21,377 bases of DNA, from contig CAZKTU010000102.1 of NCBI GenBank assembly GCA_964555675.1, positions 1 to 21,377 on the forward strand. The letters run 5' to 3'. Both the position numbers and the translations under genes were made by a program. Of the stretch, positions 13,449 to 21,377 are shown in pieces; position 1 is the first letter of the stretch; every line of letters begins with the position of its first letter. Below the pieces are notes generated by a model. That model did no database searches. It was not told where the DNA came from and saw nothing but the letters and a program-made list of their open reading frames with translations. Source of the DNA: CAIWXH01 sp964555675 (lineage in GTDB: Bacteria; Chloroflexota; Chloroflexia; Chloroflexales; Chloroflexaceae).

Positions 13449-15836
13449 ATGCTGCGACCGCGCTGGAAGAAAGTGCTGCGCGACCTCTTCGCGAACCGCA
13501 CCCGCACCGCCCTGGTGGTGCTCTCGATCGCCGTCGGCGTCTTCGCCTTCGGCACCATCCTCGCCACCAGGGTCATCATCTACGACGCCCTGCGCTCGAG
13601 CTTTCTCGCCATCAACCCGGCCAGCGCGACGATCGTGACCGAGCCCTTCGACGAGGCTCTGGTCGACGCCGCCCGCAACGCGCCCGGCGTGGCCGAGGCC
13701 GAGGGCTTCCGCACTGTCTCGGCGCGGATCCAGACCGGGCCCCTCACCTGGCAGGACGCCACGCTCTATGTGCTGCCCGACGATGGGGTGACGACCATCG
13801 GGATCGTCAAGCCCTGGGCGGGCGCATGGCCGCCGCCCGACAACGCGCTGCTGATCGAACGCTCCTCGCTGGCTGGGACCCGGGCCGGCGTCGGCGATAC
13901 CATTCGCGTCCAGATAGCCGGCCAGGACGCCCGGGCCATGCCGATCGCCGGCCTGACCCACGACCTGAGTCTGCCCCCCGCGGCCATCGCCGGCCAGGTC
14001 TCCGGCTACATCACCGCCGATACCCTCGCGTGGCTGGGCGGCCCCGGCGGCTACAACCAGCTCCAGTTCGTGGTCAGCGCGGGCCGCGACGACGCCGAAC
14101 ACATCCAGCGCGTCGCCGAGGGGGTGGAGCGGGTAGTCGAGCGCAGCGGCCGCGCGGTGCTCAACACCGACGTGCCCACGCCGCTCCAGCACCCCGCCGA
14201 GCAGGTGCTGCCCACCGTCCTGGGGCTCCTGACCGGCCTGGGCGCCCTCGCGCTGCTGATCAGCACCTTCCTGATCGCCAATACGATCAGCGCCATCCTG
14301 ACCCAGCAGACGCGCCAGATCGGGATCATGAAGGCCATCGGGGCCCGCTCGGGCCAGATCGCCGGCCTCTACCTCACCACCTCGGCCGCCTACGGCCTGC
14401 TCGCCCTGCTCTTCGCCGTGCCCATGGCCATCGTCGGCTCGTTCTACTTCAGCCGCTTCATCGGCTCGCAGCTCAACGTCGATATCGAGCAGATGCGGGT
14501 CATCCCGAGCGTCGTCGTCGCGCAGGTCGTCGCCGCCATCGTGGTGCCGCTCCTGGCCTCGGTCATCCCCGTGCGGGGCGTTGTGCGCCGCCCGGCCCGC
14601 GAGGCCCTGGCCGGCGCGACCCAGGCGCCCACGGGGAACTCGCCGATCGACCGCCTGATCGGCCGCCTGCGCGGGCTCAGCCGGCCCAACCGCCTGGCCC
14701 TGCGCAACACCTTCCGGCGCAAGGGCCGCCTCGCCCTGACCCTCGTCGCCCTGACCCTGGGCGGCGCGATCTTCATCTCGGTGCTGAGCCTGCGCTCGTC
14801 GCTCTTCAGCACCCTCGACGCCAGCATCGCCTCGCAGCTGTACGACGTCGAGGTGCAGTTCAGCCGGCCCTACCGCGCCGAGCGCGTGGCCGCCTCGGCC
14901 GCCGCCGTCCCCGGCGTCACCAGGGTCGAGAGCCTGCGGCGGGCTGCGGCCTTCCCGCTGCGCCCCGACGGCGCCACCGGCGAGGCGCTCATCCTGCGCG
15001 CCCTGCCCGCCGACACGACCATGTTCGCGCCCCGCATGGAGCGCGGCCGCTGGCTGCGCCCCGACGACGGCCGCGCCGTGGTTCTGACCAACAACTACCT
15101 CGCCAAGGACCCCGCGGCCGCTGTCGGCGACGAGATCGTGCTGCGTATCAACGACGAGGACAGCACCTGGCGCATCGTCGGCTTCATCGAGGAGCTGATC
15201 CCTCCCACGGCCCCGTCCTGGGCCTATGTGCCCATCGACGCCTTCGCCGGGGTGGCCGGCGATGCGGGCCGCACCGATACCCTGCGGGTCGCCACCGTGG
15301 GCCACGATCCGGCCAGCCACGCGGCCATGGGCGAGGCCCTCGAGCAGCGCCTGCAGCAGGACGGCTTCAACACCAGCCTGATCCGCTCGCGCTCAGAGGA
15401 CCGGGCCCTGCTCGACGAGCGCTTCCAGGTCCTGGTCGGCGTGCTGACCGTGATGTCGCTGCTGATCGGGGCCGTGGGCGCCCTCGGCCTCGCCGGGACC
15501 ATGAGCATCAATGTGCTCGAACGCACCCGCGAGATCGGCGTGATGCGGGCCATCGGGGCCTCGGACGGGGCCGTGCGCCAGATCGTGGTCAGCGAGGGGC
15601 TGGTGATCGCCGTGCTCTCGTGGGCGCTCAGCGCCCTGCTATCGGTGCCCCTGAGCTACGCGATGAGCGTGGCCCTCGGCACGGCCCTGCTCAACGCCCC
15701 GCTGACCTGGGTCTACTCCCTCTTCGGGGTGGGGGTCTGGCTCGTCGTCGTGGTCATCCTCGCCATCGTGGCGAGCCTCATCCCGGCCCGCTCCGCCGTC
15801 CGCCTGACCGTGCGTGAAGTCCTGGCCTACGAGTAG
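13449..15836 (+). CDS. ABC transporter permease, FtsX/MacB type
   Basis: A 795-residue permease with a duplicated FtsX architecture. A transmembrane helix at about 20-45 leads into an extracytoplasmic MacB-like domain (about 48-250), followed by a first FtsX core of three helices (about 256-285, 310-337, 353-377) carrying QTRQIGIMKAIGARSGQI. A second half starts with a helix near 425-447, an extracytoplasmic domain (about 450-655) and a final FtsX core (about 662-795) with ERTREIGVMRAIGASDGAV. Such permeases work by mechanotransmission, moving lipoproteins, peptides or lipids from the outer leaflet instead of pumping from the cytoplasm. It is the first gene of a three-gene operon with its ATPase (19-bp gap) and a lipoprotein adaptor. 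The substrate is unknown. Confidence 0.92.
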   Translation: MLRPRWKKVLRDLFANRTRTALVVLSIAVGVFAFGTILATRVIIYDALRSSFLAINPASATIVTEPFDEALVDAARNAPGVAEAEGFRTVSARIQTGPLTWQDATLYVLPDDGVTTIGIVKPWAGAWPPPDNALLIERSSLAGTRAGVGDTIRVQIAGQDARAMPIAGLTHDLSLPPAAIAGQVSGYITADTLAWLGGPGGYNQLQFVVSAGRDDAEHIQRVAEGVERVVERSGRAVLNTDVPTPLQHPAEQVLPTVLGLLTGLGALALLISTFLIANTISAILTQQTRQIGIMKAIGARSGQIAGLYLTTSAAYGLLALLFAVPMAIVGSFYFSRFIGSQLNVDIEQMRVIPSVVVAQVVAAIVVPLLASVIPVRGVVRRPAREALAGATQAPTGNSPIDRLIGRLRGLSRPNRLALRNTFRRKGRLALTLVALTLGGAIFISVLSLRSSLFSTLDASIASQLYDVEVQFSRPYRAERVAASAAAVPGVTRVESLRRAAAFPLRPDGATGEALILRALPADTTMFAPRMERGRWLRPDDGRAVVLTNNYLAKDPAAAVGDEIVLRINDEDSTWRIVGFIEELIPPTAPSWAYVPIDAFAGVAGDAGRTDTLRVATVGHDPASHAAMGEALEQRLQQDGFNTSLIRSRSEDRALLDERFQVLVGVLTVMSLLIGAVGALGLAGTMSINVLERTREIGVMRAIGASDGAVRQIVVSEGLVIAVLSWALSALLSVPLSYAMSVALGTALLNAPLTWVYSLFGVGVWLVVVVILAIVASLIPARSAVRLTVREVLAYE

Positions 15837-15855
15837 GCCGTAGCGAGAGGCCCAT

Positions 15856-16614
15856 ATGTTCAAGCTCTTCAGCGGTGCCGCCCGCTCGCCCGCGGCCCCG
15901 GCCGACGGCGTGACCGCGGCCAGCGAATCCGGCGCCCAGCCCGCCGGCGTGATCGACCTGCGGGGGGTCGTCAAGCAGTACGAGACCGCCGCCGGGCCCT
16001 ACCTGGCCCTCAGGGGCGTCGACCTCAGCGTCGGCAAGGGCGAGTTCGTGGCCGTCGTCGGCAAATCGGGCTCGGGCAAGTCCACCCTGATCAACATGGT
16101 CACCGGCATCGACCGGCCCACCTCGGGCGTCGTGCGGGTGGCCGGCGCCGAGCTGACCCGCCTCGACGAGGGCCGCATGGCCGCCTGGCGCGGCCGCAAC
16201 CTGGGCATCATCTTCCAGTTCTTCCAGCTCTTGCCCACCCTCACCGTCGCCGAGAATGTGATGCTGCCGATGGACTTCTGCGATATCGGCACCGGCCGCG
16301 AGCGGGCCGAGCGGGCCGCGGCCCTGCTCGAGCGCATGGAGCTGGGCGAGCAGGCCAACAAGCTGCCGACGGCCCTCTCGGGCGGCCAGCAGCAGCGTGT
16401 CGCCATCGCCCGCGCCCTCGCCAACGACCCCCAGCTCCTGATCGCCGACGAGCCCACCGGCAACCTCGACTCGCGCACCGCCGCGGCGATCTTCCACCTC
16501 TTCGAGGAGCTGGTCGAGCAGGGCAAGACGGTGGTCATGGTCACCCACGATACCGACCTCGCCCGCCGCGCCGGCCGCGCTGTCACCGTCGCCGACGGCC
16601 AGATTGTCGCCTGA
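15856..16614 (+). CDS. ABC transporter ATP-binding protein, MacB/LolD type
   Basis: A 252-residue nucleotide-binding subunit. Walker A is GKSGSGKST (69-77), the Q-loop is IIFQFFQLLP (118-127, Gln121), the signature is LSGGQQQRVAIARAL (174-188), Walker B is LLIADEP (194-200) with TGNLD, and the switch histidine is His231 in VTHDTD. The LPTLT-V-AENV stretch and EPTGNLD are typical of the LolD/MacB/FtsE group that pairs with FtsX permeases. An alanine- and glycine-rich extension of about 30 residues precedes the domain. The ATG at 15856 has GAGAGG with 5-nt spacing. The gene lies 19 bp after the permease. Confidence 0.96.
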   Translation: MFKLFSGAARSPAAPADGVTAASESGAQPAGVIDLRGVVKQYETAAGPYLALRGVDLSVGKGEFVAVVGKSGSGKSTLINMVTGIDRPTSGVVRVAGAELTRLDEGRMAAWRGRNLGIIFQFFQLLPTLTVAENVMLPMDFCDIGTGRERAERAAALLERMELGEQANKLPTALSGGQQQRVAIARALANDPQLLIADEPTGNLDSRTAAAIFHLFEELVEQGKTVVMVTHDTDLARRAGRAVTVADGQIVA

Positions 16615-16640
16615 TTTTGAAAGAGAGCAACGTAAGAATC

Positions 16641-18107
16641 ATGACCAAGCTGATCATCATCCTGGCGGTCATCGCCGCCCTCACCGGGTGCGCCGCCGCG
16701 CCCGCCGCCCAGCAGCCCGCCGAGCCCACCGCCGCGCCCGTGGCCGCCGAGGCCGGCGTCGTCGCCGACGGCACCGTGCTCCCCGCCGCCGAGGTGACCC
16801 TGCGCTTCGAGCGCGCCGGCGCCGTGGCCGAGATCCTGGTCGAGGAAGGTGCTACGGTCGCGGCTGGCCAGCCCCTCGCCCGCCTCGATGCCCGCCAGCT
16901 CGAGCTGCGCGTGGCCGAGGCCCGCACCGGCCTCGAACGGGCCACGGCGCGCTATAACCAGGCCGCCGAGGGCGCCTCGCCCGAGGCGGTCGCCGTAGCC
17001 GAGGCCGAGCTGGCCCAGGCCCTGGCCGCCCTCGAGCAGGCTCGCGCTGGCGTGACCGCGGCCGACCTCGCCGCCGCCGAGGCCCAGCTGGCCGAGGCCC
17101 GTGCCGCCCTCGCCGCCGTCCTCGACGGCCCGAAGAGCACCGCGGTGACCCAGGCCCAGTCCGCCGTCGACCAGGCCGGCGCCGGGCTGCGCCAGGAGGC
17201 CGACGCCCTCTCGGCCGCCAAGACCAGGGCCCAGCTCGGCCTCGAGCAGGCCGCCAACGAGCTGCGCGAGCGCCAGCAGGCCTACCAGCGTATCTACTGG
17301 GACAACCAGGACCTGGCGCGCCTACCCGGCGACCTGCCCGAAGAGCGGTCCGACCTTGAGGCTACGGCCCTGCGCGCCGTGGAGGACGCCGAGTCGCGCC
17401 TGCGGCAGGCGCAGGTGGCCTTCGAGCAGGCTCAGCAGGCCGAGGCCGAGGGGGTGGCCTCGGCCGAGGCGGGGCTGCGCGACGCCCAGGCCCGCCTCGA
17501 GCAGCTGCTCGCCGCGCCTGACGCCGATCGGGTCGCCGCCGCCCGCGCTCGTGTGGCCGCCGCCGAGGCGAACCTCGCGCAGCTGCGCGGCCCCGCCCGC
17601 GCCACCCAGCTCGAGGCTGCGGCGGCCGGGGTGAGCCGGGCCGAGGCTGCTCTGGCCAGAGCCGCCGCCGAGCCGCGCGCGGTGGACCTCGCCGTCGCCC
17701 AGGTCGAGGTCGAGGCGGCCCAGGTGGCCCTCGACCAGGCCGAGCTCGAGCTCGCCCAGGCCACCCTGGTGGCGCCCTTCGGCGGCACCGTCGCCCGCAT
17801 CGACCTCGAGCCCGGCGCCTTGGCCGGGCCGGACACGCCCGCCCTGGTCGTGGCCGACCTCAGCTCGTGGCGGGTCGAGACGGCCGACCTGACCGAGCTC
17901 GAGGTGGTGCGGCTGCGCGAGGGCGACCCGGTGACGGTGCGCTTCGACGCCCTGCCCGAGCTCGAGCTGCCCGGCGTGGTGCGGCAGGTTAAGCCGATCG
18001 GCGCGGATCGCCAGGGCGACATCGTCTACACGGTGGTAGTCAGCCTCGAGCAGAGCGACCCGCGCCTGCGCTGGAACATGACCGCCGTGGTCGCGAGCCA
18101 GGGCTAA
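16641..18107 (+). CDS. HlyD/MacA-like adaptor lipoprotein of the ABC exporter
   Basis: A 488-residue periplasmic-adaptor-type protein. The N-terminus MTKLIIILAVIAALTGC is a lipoprotein signal with lipobox LTGC (Cys17). That sets the start at the ATG at 16641; an earlier in-frame TTG at 16617 would spoil the signal. A first lipoyl half-motif lies at about 60-83 (GAVAEILVEEGATVAAGQPL) and its partner at about 374-406 (ATLVAPFGGTVARIDLEPGA). Between them is an Ala/Glu/Gln-rich coiled-coil hairpin of about 290 residues, very long for this family. A beta-barrel region follows to the end. It would couple the FtsX permease to an acceptor outside the membrane. The stop overlaps the convergent nitroreductase stop by 3 nt. 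No TolC-like protein is in the window. Confidence 0.9.
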   Translation: MTKLIIILAVIAALTGCAAAPAAQQPAEPTAAPVAAEAGVVADGTVLPAAEVTLRFERAGAVAEILVEEGATVAAGQPLARLDARQLELRVAEARTGLERATARYNQAAEGASPEAVAVAEAELAQALAALEQARAGVTAADLAAAEAQLAEARAALAAVLDGPKSTAVTQAQSAVDQAGAGLRQEADALSAAKTRAQLGLEQAANELRERQQAYQRIYWDNQDLARLPGDLPEERSDLEATALRAVEDAESRLRQAQVAFEQAQQAEAEGVASAEAGLRDAQARLEQLLAAPDADRVAAARARVAAAEANLAQLRGPARATQLEAAAAGVSRAEAALARAAAEPRAVDLAVAQVEVEAAQVALDQAELELAQATLVAPFGGTVARIDLEPGALAGPDTPALVVADLSSWRVETADLTELEVVRLREGDPVTVRFDALPELELPGVVRQVKPIGADRQGDIVYTVVVSLEQSDPRLRWNMTAVVASQG

Positions 18108-18712
18108 TCGGGCTGCGTCAGGGGCGCCCAGGGCTGGCCCCAGCTCTCGCCGTAGACAAAGCTGGCCAGGGGCTTGCGCTCCCTGGGCGCCGCCTCGCGC
18201 GCCTGCAGCGGCTCGGGCAGGCTCTCGGGGTTGCCCAGGGCGCCGACGGCGATCACCGTAACCGGGGCGTAGTCCTCGGGGATGGCGAAGCTCGCGCGGG
18301 CCTGGTCAACCGAGAAGCCGCCCATCTGGTGGAGGTAGAGCCCGAGCTCGGTGGCCTGGACCGTCAGCTGAGCTACGGCCATACCCAGGTCGTAGAGCGC
18401 GGTCGGGTTGGGCTTCCCCGGCGCGCGCATCAGCTGGGCGACGGTCAGGATCAGCACCGGGGCCTGGCCGGCCCAGATTCGGTTGCCCTCATTAAGGCAC
18501 GCGGCCAGCCGCTCAAAGTTCTCGGCATCCTGGCGCCGCGCAATAACAAAGCTCCACGGCTGCACGTTGCCCCCCGAGGGCGCCCAGCGGGCGGCCTCCA
18601 GCAGCGAGAAAAGCTGCGCTTCGGTCGGCGGGGTCGGATCGAAAGCCCGTGGGCTCCAGCGTGATTGGAGCAGCGGGTGGATGGGGTGGTCGGTGAGTGC
18701 GGGCTTTGTCAT
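18104..18712 (-). CDS. Nitroreductase-family FMN oxidoreductase
   Basis: A 202-residue flavoprotein of the nitroreductase family, which uses FMN and NAD(P)H to reduce nitro groups, quinones or enones. SRWSPRAFDP (17-26) holds the FMN-phosphate arginines, PSGGNVQPWSF (45-55) is the family signature, and YLHQMGGF (126-133) with VIAVGALGNP (153-162) forms the C-terminal flavin contacts. I start it at the ATG at 18710-18712, which has GGAGAA 7 nt upstream. A longer frame to 18808 exists but its first 32 residues look like leader DNA. It is convergent with the exporter operon and its physiological substrate is unknown. Confidence 0.9.
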   Translation of the reverse strand: MTKPALTDHPIHPLLQSRWSPRAFDPTPPTEAQLFSLLEAARWAPSGGNVQPWSFVIARRQDAENFERLAACLNEGNRIWAGQAPVLILTVAQLMRAPGKPNPTALYDLGMAVAQLTVQATELGLYLHQMGGFSVDQARASFAIPEDYAPVTVIAVGALGNPESLPEPLQAREAAPRERKPLASFVYGESWGQPWAPLTQPD

Positions 18713-18778
18713 CGGTAGTTCTCCGGGCAGACTGAACGCTAGCTGGCGATCGTGTATTCTTAAGTATCGCGTTGGGTT

Positions 18779-18798
18779 GTGAACACAAGCGTGAACAC
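18779..18798. promoter_or_regulatory. Direct repeat GTGAACAC x2 upstream of the nitroreductase
   Basis: GTGAACAC at 18779-18786 and 18791-18798 are separated by AAGC, a 12-bp period. They lie about 67-86 bp upstream of the nitroreductase start, next to the AT-rich stretch ATTCTTAAGTA (18755-18765) that probably holds its promoter. They may be a regulator site; no family is assigned. Confidence 0.3.
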
Positions 18799-18810
18799 CG
18801 CCATACACAG

Positions 18811-18869
18811 CTAGTGGGTCGCTTGCCGCTGGCGGTGCTATTCCTCCCTCTCAGCCAATGACCCACTAG
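18811..18869. repeat. 59-bp element bounded by perfect 10-bp inverted repeats
   Basis: CTAGTGGGTC (18811-18820) and GACCCACTAG (18860-18869) are perfect inverted repeats around 39 nt of otherwise unremarkable sequence. The element ends 4 bp after the LrgB stop (18874 on the minus strand), so it may be a terminator stem for the lrgAB transcript. It could also be a small mobile element with terminal inverted repeats. There is no T tract. Confidence 0.5.
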
Positions 18870-18873
18870 ACGG

Positions 18874-19596
18874 CTACAGCCCGAGCAGGCGCAGCAGCGG
18901 CGGGGCGAGCAGGGCGATCATGGCCCCATTCAGGCCCATCGCCAGGCCGGCGAAGGCCCCCGCCTCGGGGTCGAGCTGCAGGGCGCGGGCGGTGCCCAGC
19001 CCGTGTGAGGCCACCCCGATCGCGAAGCCGCGCACACTCTGGTCGCGAAAGCGGCAGAGATCGAGGGCCTCGCTGCCCAGCACCGCCCCGGTCATCCCGG
19101 TGAGGATCACCAGCACCGCGGTCAGCGAGGGCACCCCGCCGACGGCCTGGGCGACGCCCATGGCGATCGGCGTGGTGGCGCTCTTGGGCGCCAGCGAGCG
19201 CAGCGTCTCGGGGTCGAGACCGAGCGCGCGCCCGATCAGGACCGCGGCGAGCACGCCCACGGCCGAGCCGATCGCCAGGGCCGCGAGGCCCGGCCCCACC
19301 ACCTGCCGCAGCTTGCCCGAGGCGTGGTAGAGCGGCACCGCCAGGGCCACCGTCGCCGGCCCCAGCAGGAAGTGGACAAACTGCGCCCCGTCGAAGTAGG
19401 CCTCGTAGGGCGTCCCGGTCAGCAGCAGCAGGCCGACCAGGGCCGCGATCGCCAGCAGCACCGGGTTGAGCAGCGACGGCGAGCCGAAGCGCCGCGAGGT
19501 CGCCGCCGCCAGCTGGTAGATCCCGATCGTCGCGGTCAGCCAGAGCAGCGGGGTCTGCTCGAGGTAGACCCAGATCCGGTAGAGCTGTTCATCCAT
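18874..19596 (-). CDS. lrgB: LrgB/CidB-family membrane protein
   Basis: A 240-residue polytopic membrane protein of the LrgB family. Seen: PLLWLTATIGIYQLA near the start, NPVLLAI, HFLLGPATVALAVPLY (about 73-88), APKSATTPIAMGVAQAVGG (about 136-154) and ASHGLGTARAL (about 196-206), all hallmark motifs. LrgAB homologues have been tied to holin-like control of autolysis, and to pyruvate or glycolate transport in bacteria and plant plastids; the sequence does not choose between these. The ATG at 19594-19596 overlaps the LrgA stop as TGATG, indicating translational coupling, so a longer upstream start is rejected. Confidence 0.93.
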   Translation of the reverse strand: MDEQLYRIWVYLEQTPLLWLTATIGIYQLAAATSRRFGSPSLLNPVLLAIAALVGLLLLTGTPYEAYFDGAQFVHFLLGPATVALAVPLYHASGKLRQVVGPGLAALAIGSAVGVLAAVLIGRALGLDPETLRSLAPKSATTPIAMGVAQAVGGVPSLTAVLVILTGMTGAVLGSEALDLCRFRDQSVRGFAIGVASHGLGTARALQLDPEAGAFAGLAMGLNGAMIALLAPPLLRLLGL

Positions 19597-19958
19597 CAGC
19601 GGCCCGCCCCGCGCCCGCGGCGCTGCACGGCCAGCAGGCCCTGCATTACCGTCGCCGCGGCCAGCAGGGTCAGCAGCGTGCTGACCACAACGGTGACCAG
19701 CAGCTGCCACCAGGCCGCGCGGATCAGCCCCAGGTGGGCCAGCACGCCCACGCCCGCGGGCACGAAGAGCAGGGCCAGGTTGCCGAGCAGCCCGTCGGCC
19801 ACGCGCTGCAGGGCGCCCGGCACGCCCCCGCGCAGGCGCAGGGCGGCGAGCAGCAAGAGCATTCCCACCACAGGCCCCGGCACCGGCGCTCCAAGCGCCC
19901 GCACCAGCACCTCGCCGACGAGCTGGAAGGCCAGCAGGGCCAGCAACGCATTGATCAT
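19596..19958 (-). CDS. lrgA: LrgA/CidA-family holin-like protein
   Basis: A 120-residue membrane protein with four predicted helices. The family signature FQLVGEVLVRALGAPVPGPV begins at residue 11 and runs into VGMLLLLAAL. LALLFVPAGVGVLAHLG (about 61-77) is the other conserved block. The C-terminus is basic (QRRGRGAGR). The ATG at 19956-19958 has GAAGGAT upstream. It partners LrgB, whose start overlaps its stop. An 87-bp gap (19959-20045) separates it from the antiporter gene upstream on the same strand, so the three may form one transcript. Confidence 0.93.
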   Translation of the reverse strand: MINALLALLAFQLVGEVLVRALGAPVPGPVVGMLLLLAALRLRGGVPGALQRVADGLLGNLALLFVPAGVGVLAHLGLIRAAWWQLLVTVVVSTLLTLLAAATVMQGLLAVQRRGRGAGR

Positions 19959-20045
19959 CGCCCGTATCCTTCAGCTGCGCGCTTGAATGTGCGCGGATTG
20001 ACGCGCCCGGATTATACGCCCTGCGCTGCGTCCGCGCCGCAGGTG

Positions 20046-21350
20046 CTACCGGCCGGTCCCGGGCGGGCCGCCTGTATCAGGCAAGCCCACTGCGAGCCCA
20101 GGCAGCGCCTGCGCATCCTCGTCGCCGCTGGGCGCCCGCGCCACCGCCAGCAGATCGAGCAGCGGCCCGGTCATGCAGGTCGTCACGACCGCCAGCAGCA
20201 CGAGCATGGTGAAGGCGGCGGGGGTGAGCACGCCGATCTCCAGGCCGATCCCGGCCACCACCAACTCCATCAGCCCGCGCGTGTTCATCAGCGCGCCCAG
20301 GGCCAGCGCGTCGCGCCAGGGCATGCCCACGGCGCGGGCGGCCAGGCTGGTGCCGCCCAGCTTGCCCGCGACGGCCACCAGCAGGATCAGCGCGGCGGCG
20401 AGCCAAAGGCCCCAGCCCTGGATCAAGCCCACGTCGGCCTGGAGACCGACCGAGGCGAAGAAGATCGGCAGCAGGACGGCGATGGTGACATCCTCGAGCC
20501 GCGCCCGCAGCTGCTCGATTAGCGCCCCCGTGCGCGGCATGATCGCGCCCGCCATAAAGGCGCCGAAGAGCGCGTGGATGCCGAGCCACTCGGTGAGCGC
20601 CGCCGAGCCGATCACGGTCAGCAGGATGCCCGCCAGCATGCCGCTGCTGAGCGCGCCGGCGCGGGCCGGGTCGAGCAGCCGCGCCGCCAGCGGGCGCACC
20701 CCGAGCACCATCGCCGCGCAGTAGGCTGCGCTACCGGCCAGCGTGAGCCAGAGCGGGGTCGCCTCGGCCCCGGCGTTGATCAGCAGCACGACCCCCGCGA
20801 GCAGGCACCAGGCCAGCAGGTCGTCGGCGGCCGCGCAGGCGATCGCCAGGGCGCCCAGCGGCGTGCGCAGTAGCCCGCGTTCGCTCAAAATGCGCGCCAG
20901 CACCGGGAAGGCCGTGATGCTCAGGGCCGTACCCATGAAGAGGGCGAAGTGCAGGGCCGGCACGCCCGGGTCGGCGAGCAGCGGGTAGAGCACGAGCGCC
21001 ACGGCGATGCCCAGGGCGAGCGGGGTGAGCATGCTGCTCAGGGTGATGCTCAGGGCGGCCCGGCCTTTGTGGCGCAGTTGGCCCGGGCGTACCTCCAGCC
21101 CCACCAGGAACATAAAGAGCAGCAGGCCAAGCTGGCTCAGGGCCCGCAGCCCCGCCAGTTGCTCGGGGCCGAACACGGTTTGGCTCAGGCCCGGCGCCAG
21201 GCGGCCCAGCAGCGATGGCCCGAGCAGCAGCCCCACAGCCATTTCGCCGACCACGCGGGGCTGGCCGAGCCGGGCCGCCGCCCAGCCAGCGACGCGCGCC
21301 GCCCCCACAATCAGTACGAGCTGGGTGAGCAAAGTCAGTGTCGCAGACAT
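20046..21350 (-). CDS. CPA2-family cation/proton antiporter (KefB/NapA-like)
   Basis: A 434-residue integral membrane protein with about 12-13 helices. The ion-binding site is CAAADDLLAW (172-181, Asp176-Asp177), where CPA2 exchangers carry an acidic pair. GEMAVGLLLGPSLLG (35-49), FLVGLEVRP (81-89), SITAFPVLARIL (144-155), LLPIFFASVGLQ and ALMNTRGLMELVV are the other conserved blocks. There is no C-terminal TrkA-N/RCK domain, only a Gly/Pro-rich tail of about 35 residues, so it is not a ligand-gated Kef channel. It probably exchanges Na+ or K+ for H+. The ATG is at 21348-21350. It lies upstream of LrgAB on the same strand. Confidence 0.92.
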   Translation of the reverse strand: MSATLTLLTQLVLIVGAARVAGWAAARLGQPRVVGEMAVGLLLGPSLLGRLAPGLSQTVFGPEQLAGLRALSQLGLLLFMFLVGLEVRPGQLRHKGRAALSITLSSMLTPLALGIAVALVLYPLLADPGVPALHFALFMGTALSITAFPVLARILSERGLLRTPLGALAIACAAADDLLAWCLLAGVVLLINAGAEATPLWLTLAGSAAYCAAMVLGVRPLAARLLDPARAGALSSGMLAGILLTVIGSAALTEWLGIHALFGAFMAGAIMPRTGALIEQLRARLEDVTIAVLLPIFFASVGLQADVGLIQGWGLWLAAALILLVAVAGKLGGTSLAARAVGMPWRDALALGALMNTRGLMELVVAGIGLEIGVLTPAAFTMLVLLAVVTTCMTGPLLDLLAVARAPSGDEDAQALPGLAVGLPDTGGPPGTGR

Positions 21351-21367
21351 ATCGCTCTCAAGGGAGG

Positions 21368-21377
21368 TGTGGAGGGC
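21368..21377 (+). repeat. Half of a GTGGAGGGC hairpin cut by the window edge
   Basis: TGTGGAGGGC at the very end matches the left arm of the hairpins at 74-94 and 5660-5684. The right arm would lie beyond the window. It sits upstream of the antiporter gene, so here the element is on the promoter side of that gene. Confidence 0.4.

Noticed and set aside
13287..15320. Long minus-strand open frame opposite the ABC permease
   Set aside because: Low-complexity Gly/Asp/His-rich translation without domains, while the plus-strand frame is a clear FtsX permease.
20046..21350. Glutathione-gated KefB/KefC potassium channel
   Set aside because: It lacks the C-terminal RCK/TrkA-N domain; only the antiporter membrane domain is present.

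Overview
The window is very GC-rich chromosomal DNA with dense genes, almost no AT-rich spacers and one 100-N scaffold gap (10379-10478). The gene mix points to a filamentous Chloroflexota lineage, something like the Chloroflexia (Roseiflexus/Kouleothrix type). It includes a dCache-HAMP receptor with a bare coiled-coil tail, a BTAD regulator fused to a degenerate nucleotide cyclase, a MalT-type LuxR regulator, a MacB-like lipoprotein exporter and LrgAB. This placement rests on gene style only. There is no rRNA or other marker gene in the window, so treat it as inference.

Layout. (1) 119-3866, minus strand: a probable three-gene unit read as dCache-HAMP receptor, then a homocitrate/isopropylmalate-synthase-like enzyme, then a ParA/MinD-like ATPase. 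(2) 4103-5653, plus strand: a BTAD regulator, divergent from the receptor, with a tandem 11-bp repeat in the shared 236-bp promoter region. (3) 5698-8810, minus strand: HpcH/HpaI aldolase, aldehyde dehydrogenase and SDR dehydrogenase, which together look like a catabolic route for a sugar acid or hydroxy acid. Copies of a composite palindrome-plus-hairpin repeat lie on both sides of the aldehyde dehydrogenase gene. (4) 8918-10285, plus strand: an M24-fold protein that has lost most metal ligands. (5) 10291-10530: an array of inverted repeats interrupted by the assembly gap. (6) 10559-13225, plus strand: a large MalT/LuxR-type regulator. (7) 13449-18107, plus strand: an ABC permease, ATPase and lipoprotein adaptor operon, preceded by three copies of a 9-bp motif. 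(8) 18104-21350, minus strand: nitroreductase, the LrgB-LrgA pair and a CPA2 cation/proton antiporter.

How the genes may work together. The receptor, synthase and ATPase are close-set and co-directional, so they may be co-transcribed, although the 147-bp spacer before the ATPase leaves that open. The LuxR regulator sits directly upstream of the exporter operon in the same orientation and is its natural candidate regulator. The aldolase, aldehyde dehydrogenase and SDR fit successive steps (alcohol oxidation, retro-aldol cleavage, aldehyde oxidation), but no substrate can be assigned. The least explained parts are the receptor/ATPase unit, the 11-bp repeat at the BTAD promoter, the composite intergenic repeat family, and the pseudo-enzymes (degenerate cyclase, M24 protein lacking metal ligands, synthase lacking a family motif).
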